This document shows, one piece after another, positions 63,450-64,000 of a stretch of 64,000 nt of DNA. Position 1 is the stretch's first letter. Every line of letters begins with the position of its first letter. A program made the position numbers and the translations under genes. The notes under the pieces are model-generated. The model had not been told where the DNA came from. It saw only the letters and a program-made list of their open reading frames with translations, and searched no databases. Source of the DNA: Burkholderia pyrrocinia (GTDB lineage: Bacteria; Pseudomonadota; Gammaproteobacteria; Burkholderiales; Burkholderiaceae); the NCBI RefSeq assembly GCF_018417535.1, contig NZ_CP070977.1, forward strand, positions 1,488,001 through 1,552,000, read 5' to 3'.

Positions 63450-64000
63450 ATGGATCTGAATCTTCGCGATATCCGCGCCTTCGTCACCGTCGCGCACGCC
63501 GGCAACTTCACGCGCGCGGCCGCACGGCTGCACCTGTCGCAGCCGGCGCTGACCGTGCAGATCCGGCGACTCGAGGAAATCGTCGGCGCGCGGCTGTTCG
63601 ACCGCAACAGCCGCAGCGTCGCGCTCACGCAGACCGGGCGCGAATTGCTGCCGCTGCTGCAGCGCTCGCTCGACGACATGGAGCGCGTGCTGCGCGATGC
63701 GCGCGCGCTCGGCGAAGGCACGAGCGGCACGGTGCGGCTCGCGTGCCTGCCGACCTTCGCGTCCAGCGTGCTGCCTGAGCTGATCCAGTCGTTCCGCCGC
63801 GACGTGCCGCGCGCGGGCTTCGAGATCCGCGACGGCGTCGCAAGCCTCGTCACCGCGCTCGTGCGCAACGAGGAAGCCGATCTTGGATTGACGGGCGGCG
63901 ATGCGTTCGATGCATCGCTGGAGGTGCTGTACACGGGCGCCGACCGGCTCGTCGCCGTGTGCCCGAAGGATCATCCGCTCGCGCGCAAGCGCCGCGTGAG
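63450..64000 (+). CDS. LysR-family transcriptional regulator, 3' end outside window
   Basis: The first 183 codons are present, open to the window end. The N-terminal winged helix-turn-helix is clear (DIRAFVTVAHAGNFTRAAARLHLSQPALTVQIRRLEEIVG), and the effector domain begins VRLACLPTFASSVLPELIQSF. It diverges from the CitMHS-AtuA operon and is its likely activator. The ATG at 63450 gives the usual MDLNLRDIRAF start. Confidence 0.9.
   Translation, partial: MDLNLRDIRAFVTVAHAGNFTRAAARLHLSQPALTVQIRRLEEIVGARLFDRNSRSVALTQTGRELLPLLQRSLDDMERVLRDARALGEGTSGTVRLACLPTFASSVLPELIQSFRRDVPRAGFEIRDGVASLVTALVRNEEADLGLTGGDAFDASLEVLYTGADRLVAVCPKDHPLARKRRV

Overview
The window is about 68% GC, densely packed, and strongly biased to G or C at third codon positions. 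It carries alaS and glnS, an inositol catabolic operon, many LysR regulators and an enterobacterial-style cellulose operon. This fits a betaproteobacterial Burkholderia, probably of the B. cepacia complex, and most likely its main chromosome. That identification rests on gene content and protein recognition only. No tRNA, rRNA, insertion sequence, prophage or CRISPR array was seen.

Layout: 1-3932 is the end of a myo-inositol catabolic operon (iolC fragment, iolD, iolE, iolB), followed by a UPF0303 protein (4012-4506) and a convergent short-chain dehydrogenase. 5476-9530 (minus) is a branched-chain amino-acid type ABC transporter (livFGMH order on the map) headed by a thioesterase gene and lacking a binding-protein gene. 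9670-12640 holds a NUDIX hydrolase and an MFS exporter diverging from a LysR gene. 12873-19902 is housekeeping: alaS, a CaiB-type CoA-transferase, an RBBP9-like hydrolase, a glycine-zipper lipoprotein and glnS. 20038-24164 holds a second NUDIX hydrolase, a small exported protein, a di-haem cytochrome c peroxidase lipoprotein and a divergent acid phosphatase/phospholipase C-like lipoprotein, with an 11-bp-phased Pho-box-like array between the last two.

24274-35302 is an accessory metabolic and stress island. A six-gene minus-strand operon (XapX protein, YtcJ-type amidohydrolase, DoxX protein, exported VOC protein, DUF1275 protein, alginate-export-type porin) diverges from a LysR gene. It is followed by a YcaC-type cysteine hydrolase, a second XapX protein, a CPA1 antiporter, an OsmC protein and a pirin.

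35357-50108 (minus) is a nine-gene cellulose operon in transcription order bcsB-Z-C-E-F-Q-A-G-R. It encodes a synthase with a c-di-GMP-binding PilZ domain, a BcsE c-di-GMP sensor and a BcsG phosphoethanolamine transferase, so the predicted product is pEtN-cellulose. The gene order and several active-site positions are unusual.

50804-57145 is a divergent cluster matching the poorly characterised E. coli ynbABCD genes: a CDP-alcohol phosphatidyltransferase, a hydrolase-methyltransferase fusion, a PAP2-dual-specificity phosphatase fusion and a small membrane protein on one side, and a PlsC-like acyltransferase and CdsA-like CDP-diacylglycerol synthase on the other. Together they read as a self-contained pathway for a non-standard phospholipid, and this is the best candidate here for an undescribed system.

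57188-64000 has two tandem exported proteins of unknown function, an orphan intrinsic terminator that may end a small RNA, a nitrilase-family amidohydrolase, and an AtuA-like/CitMHS catabolic operon diverging from a LysR gene cut by the window end.
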